A stretch of DNA of 12,823 bases, taken from assembly GCA_020024395.1 (NCBI GenBank), contig JAHHTV010000026.1, forward strand, positions 1 through 12,823. The letters run 5' to 3'. The notes under the pieces were generated by a model. It worked only from the letters and a program-made list of their open reading frames with translations. It searched no databases and was not told where the DNA came from. Source of the DNA: Anaerotignum sp. (GTDB lineage: Bacteria; Bacillota; Clostridia; Lachnospirales; Anaerotignaceae). Shown piece by piece: positions 1 through 6,873 of this stretch (the stretch's first letter is position 1; every line of letters starts with the position of its first letter). Position numbers and translations under genes: made by a program.

Positions 1-127
1 CCATAGCAATACTATGTACAAAAAATGATATGCCAAACATACTATAATAGTTGCCCAGTTGTCCATTCAAAGAAAGCATAAACCCTTGCATGATACCTGA
101 TAAAAGTAAAAATATGATATAAATCAC
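1..127 (-). CDS. DMT-superfamily transporter, YdcZ/DUF606-like (5' end only)
   Basis: Partial gene; only the first 42 codons are inside the window and the rest lies beyond position 1. The translation begins (M)IYIIFLLLSGIMQG and continues with FMLSLNGQLGNYYSMFGISF. This is one hydrophobic helix followed by an N-x-Q-L-G segment, the pattern at the start of the small YdcZ/DUF606 members of the drug/metabolite transporter superfamily, where it forms the first membrane helices. The GTG at 127-125 is chosen as start because an in-frame TAA lies two codons upstream (133-131) and an AGGGGG ribosome site (143-138) sits 10 nt away. Internal ATG codons at residues 13 and 17 have no such site. A good promoter lies just upstream (163-191). 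The gene is divergent from the uridine phosphorylase gene. The substrate cannot be told; the family call rests on a short stretch. Confidence 0.65.
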   Translation of the reverse strand, partial: MIYIIFLLLSGIMQGFMLSLNGQLGNYYSMFGISFFVHSIAM

Positions 128-162
128 GTTTTAGATACCCCCTACACATTTGTTTGTTTTTT

Positions 163-191
163 ATTGTATCACAATATACGATGGACTTCAA
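163..191 (-). promoter_or_regulatory. Probable sigma-A promoter of the DMT transporter gene
   Basis: On the minus strand a TTGAAG -35 box (191-186) and a TACAAT -10 box (168-163) are separated by exactly 17 nt. These match the consensus at 4/6 and 5/6 positions. The predicted transcript would start near 156, leaving about 28 nt of leader that contains the AGGGGG ribosome site before the GTG start at 127. The 9-base word ATATACGAT at 174-182 lies in the spacer. Confidence 0.55.
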
Positions 192-204
192 ACGTTATTC
201 CATG

Positions 205-233
205 TTGCATTTTTTTTAGAAATATTGTACATT
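205..233 (+). promoter_or_regulatory. Candidate promoter of the uridine phosphorylase gene
   Basis: TTGCAT (205-210), a 17-nt spacer and TACATT (228-233) lie about 37 nt upstream of the TTG start at 270. The match to consensus is weak (3/6 and 4/6). The call rests mainly on the need for a promoter here, since the gene is divergent from its left neighbour and has no upstream plus-strand gene. Other nearby AT-rich hexamers could serve instead. Confidence 0.3.
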
Positions 234-253
234 GAAAACATAACATATACGAT

Positions 254-261
254 AAAGGAGG
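254..261 (+). promoter_or_regulatory. Ribosome binding site AAAGGAGG that fixes a TTG start
   Basis: A near-perfect Shine-Dalgarno sequence sits 8 nt before the TTG at 270-272. It shows that translation starts there and not at the in-frame ATG at 150, whose 40 extra codons would cover the promoter and this site. Confidence 0.85.
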
Positions 262-269
262 TATTTTTT

Positions 270-1010
270 TTGGAACAATTACAACCACATATTCAACTTG
301 GAAAAAATCTCAATATTCCTTATGCGGTATTACCTGGTGACCCTGCCCGTGTTGACCGCATTGCCATGCATTTGGAAGACGTGCAAGAATTGGCATATAA
401 TCGAGAATATAAAAGTATTTGTGGCACTTATAAAGGTGTGCCCATATTGGCAATTTCCACAGGCATCGGCGGTGTATCTGCAGGTATTGCCATAGAAGAA
501 TTGGCACAAATTGGTGTCAAAGCCATGATACGCATTGGCAGTTGTGGCAGCTTACAGCCACAAGTCAAAGTGGGTGACATTATCATTGTCAATGGTGCTG
601 TGCGTGACGATGGTGCTTCTAAAACATATATTGATACAGCATTTCCTGCTGTACCTGACCCCTTTTTGATGATGGCTTGTGCAGCAACTGCAGAAGAACA
701 ATGTTTCCCTTATCATATTGGCATTGCACGCAGCCATGACAGTTTTTACACAGACAAAGAACCTGAAGTTAATGCATTTTGGGAAAAGCAAGGTGTTTTG
801 GGCTGTGATATGGAAACTGCCGCACTCTTTACCATTGGGCATTTGAGAGGTATACAAACCGCCTCCATATTAAACAATGTGGTTGCTTATGCAGAAGATA
901 CTTCCGAAAGTATTGCATCTTATGTTGATGGAGAAACACTTTCTGCACAAGGCGAAAAAAACGAAATCATCACTGCATTGGAAGCATTTGTAAAACTTTC
1001 ACATTCATAA
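270..1010 (+). CDS. udp: Uridine phosphorylase (nucleoside phosphorylase, NP-I family)
   Basis: A 246-residue cytosolic enzyme expected to split uridine (or a related nucleoside) with phosphate into base and ribose-1-phosphate, a pyrimidine salvage step. The phosphate-binding GDPARV lies at residues 23-28, a second basic segment NREY at 44-47, and RIGSCGSLQP at 88-97 corresponds to the RIGTTGAIQP region of E. coli Udp. An RDDG segment and SHDSFYTD, typical of uridine phosphorylases, follow. DMETAA at 180-185 supplies the ribose-binding Met-Glu pair. The length fits the family (about 250 residues). The start is TTG at 270 with AAAGGAGG 8 nt upstream; the open frame back to ATG 150 has no ribosome site and a signal-like hydrophobic translation foreign to the family. 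The gene is convergent with the SUFU gene and shares a terminator with it. Specificity within the NP-I family (uridine versus a purine nucleoside) is inferred from the RDDG/SHDSFY region, so the symbol is provisional. Confidence 0.85.
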   Translation: MEQLQPHIQLGKNLNIPYAVLPGDPARVDRIAMHLEDVQELAYNREYKSICGTYKGVPILAISTGIGGVSAGIAIEELAQIGVKAMIRIGSCGSLQPQVKVGDIIIVNGAVRDDGASKTYIDTAFPAVPDPFLMMACAATAEEQCFPYHIGIARSHDSFYTDKEPEVNAFWEKQGVLGCDMETAALFTIGHLRGIQTASILNNVVAYAEDTSESIASYVDGETLSAQGEKNEIITALEAFVKLSHS

Positions 1011-1014
1011 CAAC

Positions 1015-1049
1015 AAAAAAAGCGTTGATACATACATCAACGCTTTTTT
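1015..1049. terminator. Bidirectional intrinsic terminator between udp and the SUFU gene
   Basis: AGCGTTGAT (1021-1029) pairs perfectly with ATCAACGCT (1036-1044) around a 6-nt loop. A run of A's (1015-1021) precedes it and a run of T's (1044-1049) follows, so it has the right form on both strands. It lies directly after the udp stop (1010) and the minus-strand SUFU stop (1053), and so ends both convergent transcripts. Confidence 0.92.
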
Positions 1050-1052
1050 CTA

Positions 1053-1775
1053 TCATTGTACTTCTTCACATACATTCGGTCTATCTGGGAACAGTATCAT
1101 GCCAAAACCATTGATACCTGCCATTTTTTGCAGCAATGCCTCGCCACCTTCTTTTTGTTTGAAATCAATTTCTTCTTTATACAATGGCAACAATGCATAA
1201 AAGTTTATCAATGTGCTATCTTCTGCATGAAACATACTGATATTTTCATGTAATGCAGAAAGCATCACACCACAAAGTTTTGTACTTGCTTCGTCATAAG
1301 ATACATATTTTTCAGAATTGGGTATGGTATGTCCCCACCCCAGCCAACTATGGTATTCATGTGGAAATCTTGCCAAATATTGCAACAAATCCACAGGCCA
1401 CCACAATGTATTGTTGTAGCTTTCGCCTTCTGCTGGTTCTATCAACTGCCATTCTGCGGGCAACAAAGTAATCAATTCCGCACGTTCTAACATTTGATAA
1501 TCTGGGTAAAAATCATCCGGTAATTTCATAGCAAATGCACTCATACCCACTGTATACAACACATGAAAATCTTGTTTTGTGGGTGCTTCTAATATGTGAA
1601 TATCCACCCTTTGGTTATCATTCACACGGTCAAAAAATACACGTTCCACACGATTTGGAAAATATTTGTTCATGTGTTTTTGTATTTCTGTTTCATAAGG
1701 TGTTTTGTGTACTGGACGATGTTTTTCTGATTTTTTCGGTTCTGTATGATGATAGATTTGTTCTTTTTCTTCCAT
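1053..1775 (-). CDS. Suppressor of fused (SUFU) domain protein
   Basis: A 240-residue soluble protein. The first 25 or so residues are charged and probably disordered. The SUFU fold follows from about residue 40 to 235, recognised from LYTVGMSAFAM (73-83), ERAELITLLP (97-106), WWPVDLLQYLARFPH (125-139), the GHTIPN segment (148-153), FYALLPLYKEEIDF (192-205) and the closing DRPNV (231-235). SUFU was first known as a regulator of animal Hedgehog signalling; bacterial members have no settled housekeeping role, and some serve as immunity proteins next to polymorphic toxins. No toxin gene is adjacent here. The gene is last in the minus-strand block, 16 nt after ftsY. The start is the ATG at 1775 with GGAG about 10 nt upstream. 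The open frame extends to 1853 inside ftsY, but those 26 extra codons overlap the ftsY 3' end and have no ribosome site. The family call is good; the function is unknown. Confidence 0.85.
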   Translation of the reverse strand: MEEKEQIYHHTEPKKSEKHRPVHKTPYETEIQKHMNKYFPNRVERVFFDRVNDNQRVDIHILEAPTKQDFHVLYTVGMSAFAMKLPDDFYPDYQMLERAELITLLPAEWQLIEPAEGESYNNTLWWPVDLLQYLARFPHEYHSWLGWGHTIPNSEKYVSYDEASTKLCGVMLSALHENISMFHAEDSTLINFYALLPLYKEEIDFKQKEGGEALLQKMAGINGFGMILFPDRPNVCEEVQ

Positions 1776-1791
1776 AATTTGATTACTCCTT

Positions 1792-3255
1792 TTATGCTTC
1801 TCCAAATAATGCTTTTGCAAAATCATTTGCATGGAATTTTTGTAAATCTGCAATGCCTTCTCCTACCCCAATGTATCGAACAGGGATTTTCAATTCACTT
1901 TTGATTGCAACCACAATACCACCTTTTGCAGTGCCATCTAATTTTGTCAATATGATACCGGTAATGTCTGCCACTTCCATAAATAATTTTGCTTGTTGTA
2001 ATGCATTTTGTCCAGTTGTGGCATCTAATACCAAATACGTTTCTTTGTGTGCTGTTGGATATTCTCTTTCTATCACACGAGAAATTTTACGCAACTCTTC
2101 CATCAAATTCTTTTTGTTGTGCAATCTGCCTGCAGTATCACAAATGAGCAAATCTGTTTTTTTATTTTTTGCGGTATGTAGTGCATCAAATACCACTGCC
2201 GCAGGGTCTGCATTTTCTTCATGCTTTATCACATCAATGCCCGCACGTTGTCCCCAAACTTCCAGCTGGTCGATTGCTGCTGCACGGAATGTATCTGCTG
2301 CCGCAAGTAATACAGATTTGCCTTCTGCCTTAAAATTGTTTGACAATTTCCCAATGGTTGTTGTTTTCCCAACACCATTTACACCAATCACAAGCATCAC
2401 TGTCGGAGATGGCAGTTGTTCCACATCGTCTGTATCATCTTGCAATATGGCTGTAATTTCATCAATCAACATTCCCTTTATTGCAGATGGGTCTGTTTGT
2501 CTTTCTCGTTTCACACGTTGTCTTAAATTTTCTACAATCTGCATGGTAGTTTGCACACCCATATCTGCCATAATCAGTGCTTCTTCCAGTTCCTCAAACA
2601 AATCTTCATCTATTTTTGTAAAACTGCCCAATACTGTATCCACGCCGCCCATGATATTCTTGCGTGTTTTATCCAAACCTTCTTTCAATTTTGCAAAAAA
2701 GCCTTTTTTCTCTTTTTGGGGTTCTTCTGCAATTTCTGGCTCTTCTAGTTCTTCTTCTACAATTTCTGATGCAACTGCTTCTTCTATTTCTTCTACTACT
2801 TCTGCTGCAACTGCTTCTTCTATTTCTTCCACTGCTTCTGGTGCAACTGCTTCTTCTATTTCTTCTACTACTTCTGGTTCAACTGTTTCTTCTATTTCTT
2901 CTGCAACTTCTGGTGCAACTGTTTCTTCTATTTCTTCCACAATTTCCTGTCCAGCCGCACCTTCCACTTCTTTTGCCACAGGCATTGCATTATCCACATC
3001 AGATTCTGCATATAATACGCCACCTGCTTTTTGATGGAATTCTATTGGTTCATCGTCCATCACTTGCCCCACAGCCTGATTGATGGCAGTTGTTGTACTT
3101 TTGTTTTCGTCTACATGAAATACAATATCTTGGTCATTATCTTCTGTATTTGTTTCAACCTCTATGCCTTCAATTTCTAATACATCATTTAGCTCTGTTT
3201 CTTCCACAGTTGTTTCTTCTTGTGTTTTCTTTTTCCAAAAATCAAATAATCCCAT
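1792..3255 (-). CDS. ftsY: Signal recognition particle receptor FtsY with an expanded acidic N-terminal domain
   Basis: A 487-residue SRP-receptor GTPase that pairs with Ffh to deliver ribosome-nascent chain complexes to the membrane. Residues 1-180 are a highly acidic A domain, much longer than in most Gram-positive FtsY. It includes five 12-residue repeats (104-163) of pattern E-x-V-E-E-I-E-E-x-V-x-x and a degenerate sixth. A basic amphipathic membrane-targeting segment follows (KKGFFAKLKEGLDKTR, 183-198), then the N domain and the G domain. GTPase motifs are G1 GVNGVGKTTT (291-300), G2 DTFRAAA (321-327), G3 DTAGR (373-377), G4 TKLD (437-440) and G5 GVGEG (463-467); all are intact. The start ATG has GAGGTG 5 nt upstream, and the gene begins 17 nt after the smc stop. 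The smc-ftsY pair is common in Bacillota, but the usual following genes ylxM and ffh are absent and a SUFU gene is in their place. Confidence 0.96.
   Translation of the reverse strand: MGLFDFWKKKTQEETTVEETELNDVLEIEGIEVETNTEDNDQDIVFHVDENKSTTTAINQAVGQVMDDEPIEFHQKAGGVLYAESDVDNAMPVAKEVEGAAGQEIVEEIEETVAPEVAEEIEETVEPEVVEEIEEAVAPEAVEEIEEAVAAEVVEEIEEAVASEIVEEELEEPEIAEEPQKEKKGFFAKLKEGLDKTRKNIMGGVDTVLGSFTKIDEDLFEELEEALIMADMGVQTTMQIVENLRQRVKRERQTDPSAIKGMLIDEITAILQDDTDDVEQLPSPTVMLVIGVNGVGKTTTIGKLSNNFKAEGKSVLLAAADTFRAAAIDQLEVWGQRAGIDVIKHEENADPAAVVFDALHTAKNKKTDLLICDTAGRLHNKKNLMEELRKISRVIEREYPTAHKETYLVLDATTGQNALQQAKLFMEVADITGIILTKLDGTAKGGIVVAIKSELKIPVRYIGVGEGIADLQKFHANDFAKALFGEA
2767..2946 (-). repeat. In-gene tandem repeat in ftsY (five 36-bp units)
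   Basis: Five successive 36-bp units encode EIVEEIEETVAP, EVAEEIEETVEP, EVVEEIEEAVAP, EAVEEIEEAVAA and EVVEEIEEAVAS, followed by a degenerate sixth (EIVEEELEEPEI) down to about 2731. On the plus strand the array reads as recurring thymine-rich words such as TTCTTCTATTTCTTC. The reading frame is kept, so unit number could change without breaking the gene. Confidence 0.9.
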
Positions 3256-3272
3256 TTCTTCACCTCAAAAAT

Positions 3273-6200
3273 TTATTCTTCCACCTGCTCTGAAAAATCA
3301 ACGGAAATCAGTTTGGAAACCCCTTTTTCTTGCATGGTAACGCCATACATCACATCAGCATATTCCATTGTGCCTTTTCTATGTGTGATGACAATAAATT
3401 GTGTTTCTTTTGAAAATCTTGTCAAATATTGTGCATATCTTCTCACATTGGCATCATCTAACGCCGCTTCTATCTCGTCCAAAATACAAAATGGTGACGG
3501 TTTCATTTTCAATATGGAAAACAATATGGCAATGGCTGTCAATGCACGCTCCCCACCAGAAAGCAACATCATATTTTGCAAACTTTTCCCTGGTGGTTGT
3601 GCCACAATTTCAATGGCACTTTCCAACACATTGGTATCATCTGACAACTGCAAATATGCTTTACCACCACCGAACATTTCTTGAAACACTGTACCAAAAT
3701 TTTCAGAAATCACGGCAAACTGTTCTTTGAATTGTGTTTCCATCAATGTGGTTAATTCTGCAATGACTTGTTGCAGTTTTTGTTCTGCTTCCAAAATATC
3801 GGCTTTTTGATTTGTCAAAAATGTATATCGTTCTTTCAAATCTTTGTATTGCTCTATGGCGTCCACATTGACATGACCCAAGCCTCGCAATGCATCTTTT
3901 CTCTCATTTGCCAACTGTTTCCATTCTTGATAACTTTTTTGTTCTGTCATTGGATATGCCAAAGCCTCTTTTGCTGTAATTTCATAAACTTCCCAAATCT
4001 GCCCACACATACGTTCTTTTTCTTCTTCACTTTTTTCCAATTTTGTTTCTATACGGAACAAATCTTGTTCCAATTTTGCGATAGTTTCTGTATGTTGTTG
4101 TAACTGCTGTTCCAAATTGGCAATACTATTGTCAAATGCAGTCAAATTTTGATTGCTTTGCTCTAATTCTTGTTGTGTTTGTACCTGTTGTGTTTGCAAT
4201 GTTTCGGCTTGTTTTTTCAAATTTTGTTGTTCAGCACTTTTTTTGCCGCCACGTTCTTTGAAATATACAATCTGTTCTTGTTTGATTTCTCTTTCTCGCA
4301 ACAAAGCCTCTTGTTCTTTTTGCAAACGGTCTATGGTATCATCCACAGTCAAAATATTTTGTTGTTGTTGAGAAACTTGTATTTTCAGTTGTGTGATTTC
4401 TTCCAGTAAAGCATCTCTTTTCTCTTTTTCTTCTGCCAAGCTATCTTGGAACAAAAGCAATGCTTCATTTGCTTTTGCAGTTTCTGCCTCTGCTTGTTCC
4501 ACAATCGCTTTACTTTTTGCAATATCTGCTTCTGTGCGTGTCATTTGTTCGTCCAACTGTTTTTCTTCCAGTTCCAACAAACGCAGTTTTGTTTCTGTTT
4601 CAGCAATGTCTGTTTCTGTTTTTTCTATTTCGGTGGCACTTGCTTGTGCAGTCACAGACATTCTTTGCAGTTCCAGTTTTTTCTCCAATATCTGTTCTGC
4701 AACATCTTGTAAATCCTCTTTTGCAAGTTCCAATGTTTGTTGTAGTTGTTTCATATATTGGTCGCTTTGTTCCAATTCTTTTTGCAATGTCTGTATTTCT
4801 CTGGTACGTCCAAATATACTGCTTGTTTTTTTGCTTTGTGAACCACCTGTCATGGCACCACCTGCATTCATAATGTCCCCATCAAGTGTTACCATTTTGT
4901 ATTGATGTTGATATTTTTTTGCCAAAGCAACAGCAATATCCAAATTTTCCACAATCAAAATACGCCCCAGCAAATACGTCATAATACCACCAAATGCATC
5001 ATCAAAAGAAACCAACTTATCTGCTGTACCCAGTACACCAATTTCACGCAATATGGGCAGATTATTTTCCAATCCTTTGCCTTTTACTGCACGCACAGGC
5101 AAAAATGTTGCACGTCCCAATCTTCGTTGTTTGAGATATTGTATGGCATTTTTTGCATCATCTTCTGTATTTGTCACAACATTTTGCATGGCACCACCCA
5201 AAGCAGCTTCTATTGCTGTTTCATACATCTGTTCCACTTGTAACAACTGCCCCACAGCACCACATATCCCTCTTTGTTCCAAATCTGGTAACGCCAAAAG
5301 GCTTTTGACACTATGATAATATCCCTCATGGTCTTTTTCCAGTTCAGATAACAAACGATACCTTGATTGTTTTTCAGAAATATTTTTCTGTTGTGTTACC
5401 AGTGCTTGTTCGGCTTGTGTTTTCATATTTGTGGCTTGTATATGGTCTTTTTCCAAAGCCTGCAATTCTTGTTTTGTTGCGGTCAATGATTGTGTATAAC
5501 TTTCAGATTTTTTTTGCAATACTTGTTGATGCACTTGTTGTTGTTCCAAACGGCTATGTGTATGTGCAATTTCCAAATCCAACTGATTTTTGCGTTTCAA
5601 AAACTGTTCATGCATAGCTTCTCTTTTTGCAATTTCACCTTTTGCCTCTGTGCCCATACGCATTTGTTCAAAAATATCATCTTTGAACTGTGCCGCTTTT
5701 GTTTCATCTTGCCGCAATGTTTCATTCAATGTGTCATAATCTGTTGTTTTTGTTGTCAATGTGGTTTGTATATTTTCCAAAGCAATTTGCAAAGCCACTT
5801 TGCGGCTACGACACACTTCTTGTTCTGTTTGTTTTTCTTGTTGTTGTTTTTGTTGTTCTTCTATTTCTTTTTGTATACGGGTAATATTGCCAGCATCGTT
5901 TTGTGCTTGTTCTTCTGCCAAACGAATAAGTCCTTCTGTTTTTTCGGTATCTTTTTGGACTTGTGTCATTTTTTGATGCAACTGCTCTAACCACTGTGTT
6001 TGTTGTTGTCTTTGTTGTTTTTTATCAGAAATCTGCTGTTTGATTTGTTCTGATACTTGGCTTGTATCTATGCTTTGTTGCTTTGCGGTCTGTTTTGTAT
6101 GCAAAAGCTGTGCATTTTCTTGTTCCATGCGTGCCATATCATTGCAAAATATTGCAATTTCTGCTTGTTTGAGATTTTCACGCAATGTCAAATATTGTTT

Positions 6201-6836
6201 TGCCTTTTGGCTTTGTTCTTCCAAAGGTGTCAACTGTGTTTCCAATTCTTGTATAATATCTTCCACACGCAACAAATTTTGTTTTTCTTTTTCCATTTTG
6301 GAAACAGCTTCTGTTTTTCTGGTTTTGTATTTGACAATCCCTGTTGCTTCTTCAAATATCCGCCGACGTTCATCGCCTTTGGCATTTAATATTTCATCTA
6401 TTTTTCCCTGTCCGATAATAGAATATCCTTCTTTTCCGACACCCGTATCCATAAAAAGCTCTTGAATATCTTTCAAACGGCAAGCGGTACCATTGATACG
6501 ATATTCACTTTCGCCTGAGCGAAATACCCTTCTTGTCACCTGTACTTCTGTGAAATCAACGGGCATTCTACCGTCCTCATTATCTATGACAATGGTGACT
6601 TCTGCAAAACCTTGAGGTTTTCTATTTTCTGTGCCAGCAAATATAATGTCCTCCATTTTATCGCCACGGAGACTTTTTGCTCGTTGTTCCCCCAAAACCC
6701 AACGCACAGCATCAGAAACATTGCTTTTTCCACTGCCATTTGGGCCAACCACAGCCGTAATCCCTGTGTTAAATTCCAATTTTACTTTTTCTGGAAAGGA
6801 CTTAAAACCTTGCAAGTCCAATCGTTTCAAATACAT
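3273..6836 (-). CDS. smc: Chromosome partition protein Smc
   Basis: A 1187-residue structural-maintenance-of-chromosomes ATPase; it dimerises and, with ScpA and ScpB, condenses and separates the chromosome. The N-terminal head carries Walker A GPNGSGKS at 31-38. Two long Gln- and Glu-rich coiled-coil arms flank the hinge, about 508-668, which includes the glycine-rich AMTGGS segment near 662. The C-terminal head has the ABC signature LSGGERALTA near 1090 and Walker B FCILDEIEAALDD near 1118-1130. All ATPase motifs are intact and the length is typical. The open frame begins at a GTG (6845), but that GTG lies inside the GAGGTG ribosome site. The ATG at 6836, 6 nt downstream, gives the usual MYLKRL start. 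Upstream is pyrC-like (37 nt gap) instead of the common rnc; ftsY follows after 17 nt. Confidence 0.97.
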   Translation of the reverse strand: MYLKRLDLQGFKSFPEKVKLEFNTGITAVVGPNGSGKSNVSDAVRWVLGEQRAKSLRGDKMEDIIFAGTENRKPQGFAEVTIVIDNEDGRMPVDFTEVQVTRRVFRSGESEYRINGTACRLKDIQELFMDTGVGKEGYSIIGQGKIDEILNAKGDERRRIFEEATGIVKYKTRKTEAVSKMEKEKQNLLRVEDIIQELETQLTPLEEQSQKAKQYLTLRENLKQAEIAIFCNDMARMEQENAQLLHTKQTAKQQSIDTSQVSEQIKQQISDKKQQRQQQTQWLEQLHQKMTQVQKDTEKTEGLIRLAEEQAQNDAGNITRIQKEIEEQQKQQQEKQTEQEVCRSRKVALQIALENIQTTLTTKTTDYDTLNETLRQDETKAAQFKDDIFEQMRMGTEAKGEIAKREAMHEQFLKRKNQLDLEIAHTHSRLEQQQVHQQVLQKKSESYTQSLTATKQELQALEKDHIQATNMKTQAEQALVTQQKNISEKQSRYRLLSELEKDHEGYYHSVKSLLALPDLEQRGICGAVGQLLQVEQMYETAIEAALGGAMQNVVTNTEDDAKNAIQYLKQRRLGRATFLPVRAVKGKGLENNLPILREIGVLGTADKLVSFDDAFGGIMTYLLGRILIVENLDIAVALAKKYQHQYKMVTLDGDIMNAGGAMTGGSQSKKTSSIFGRTREIQTLQKELEQSDQYMKQLQQTLELAKEDLQDVAEQILEKKLELQRMSVTAQASATEIEKTETDIAETETKLRLLELEEKQLDEQMTRTEADIAKSKAIVEQAEAETAKANEALLLFQDSLAEEKEKRDALLEEITQLKIQVSQQQQNILTVDDTIDRLQKEQEALLREREIKQEQIVYFKERGGKKSAEQQNLKKQAETLQTQQVQTQQELEQSNQNLTAFDNSIANLEQQLQQHTETIAKLEQDLFRIETKLEKSEEEKERMCGQIWEVYEITAKEALAYPMTEQKSYQEWKQLANERKDALRGLGHVNVDAIEQYKDLKERYTFLTNQKADILEAEQKLQQVIAELTTLMETQFKEQFAVISENFGTVFQEMFGGGKAYLQLSDDTNVLESAIEIVAQPPGKSLQNMMLLSGGERALTAIAILFSILKMKPSPFCILDEIEAALDDANVRRYAQYLTRFSKETQFIVITHRKGTMEYADVMYGVTMQEKGVSKLISVDFSEQVEE

Positions 6837-6842
6837 ATTTTG

Positions 6843-6848
6843 CACCTC
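6843..6848 (-). promoter_or_regulatory. Ribosome binding site GAGGTG that decides the smc start
   Basis: The minus-strand hexamer GAGGTG lies 6 nt before the ATG at 6836. The first possible in-frame start codon, GTG at 6845-6843, is part of this hexamer and so cannot be the start. Confidence 0.75.
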
Positions 6849-6873
6849 ATTTGTCCCATTGTCACCAAAACAA

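Noticed and set aside
1853..3034. A 393-codon open frame on the plus strand opposite ftsY
   Set aside because: Its Ser/Thr-rich translation mirrors the ftsY codons, including the repeat. It has no ribosome site and is antisense to a certain gene.
3313..6465. Many plus-strand open frames of 64-170 codons opposite smc
   Set aside because: They are Phe/Leu/Cys/Ser-rich shadows created by the Gln- and Glu-rich coiled-coil codons. None shows a family motif or ribosome site.
3273..6836. Walker B of Smc reading DEIEAALDD in place of DEVDAALDE
   Set aside because: This is a common conservative variant in Clostridia; the catalytic Glu and signature motifs are intact.
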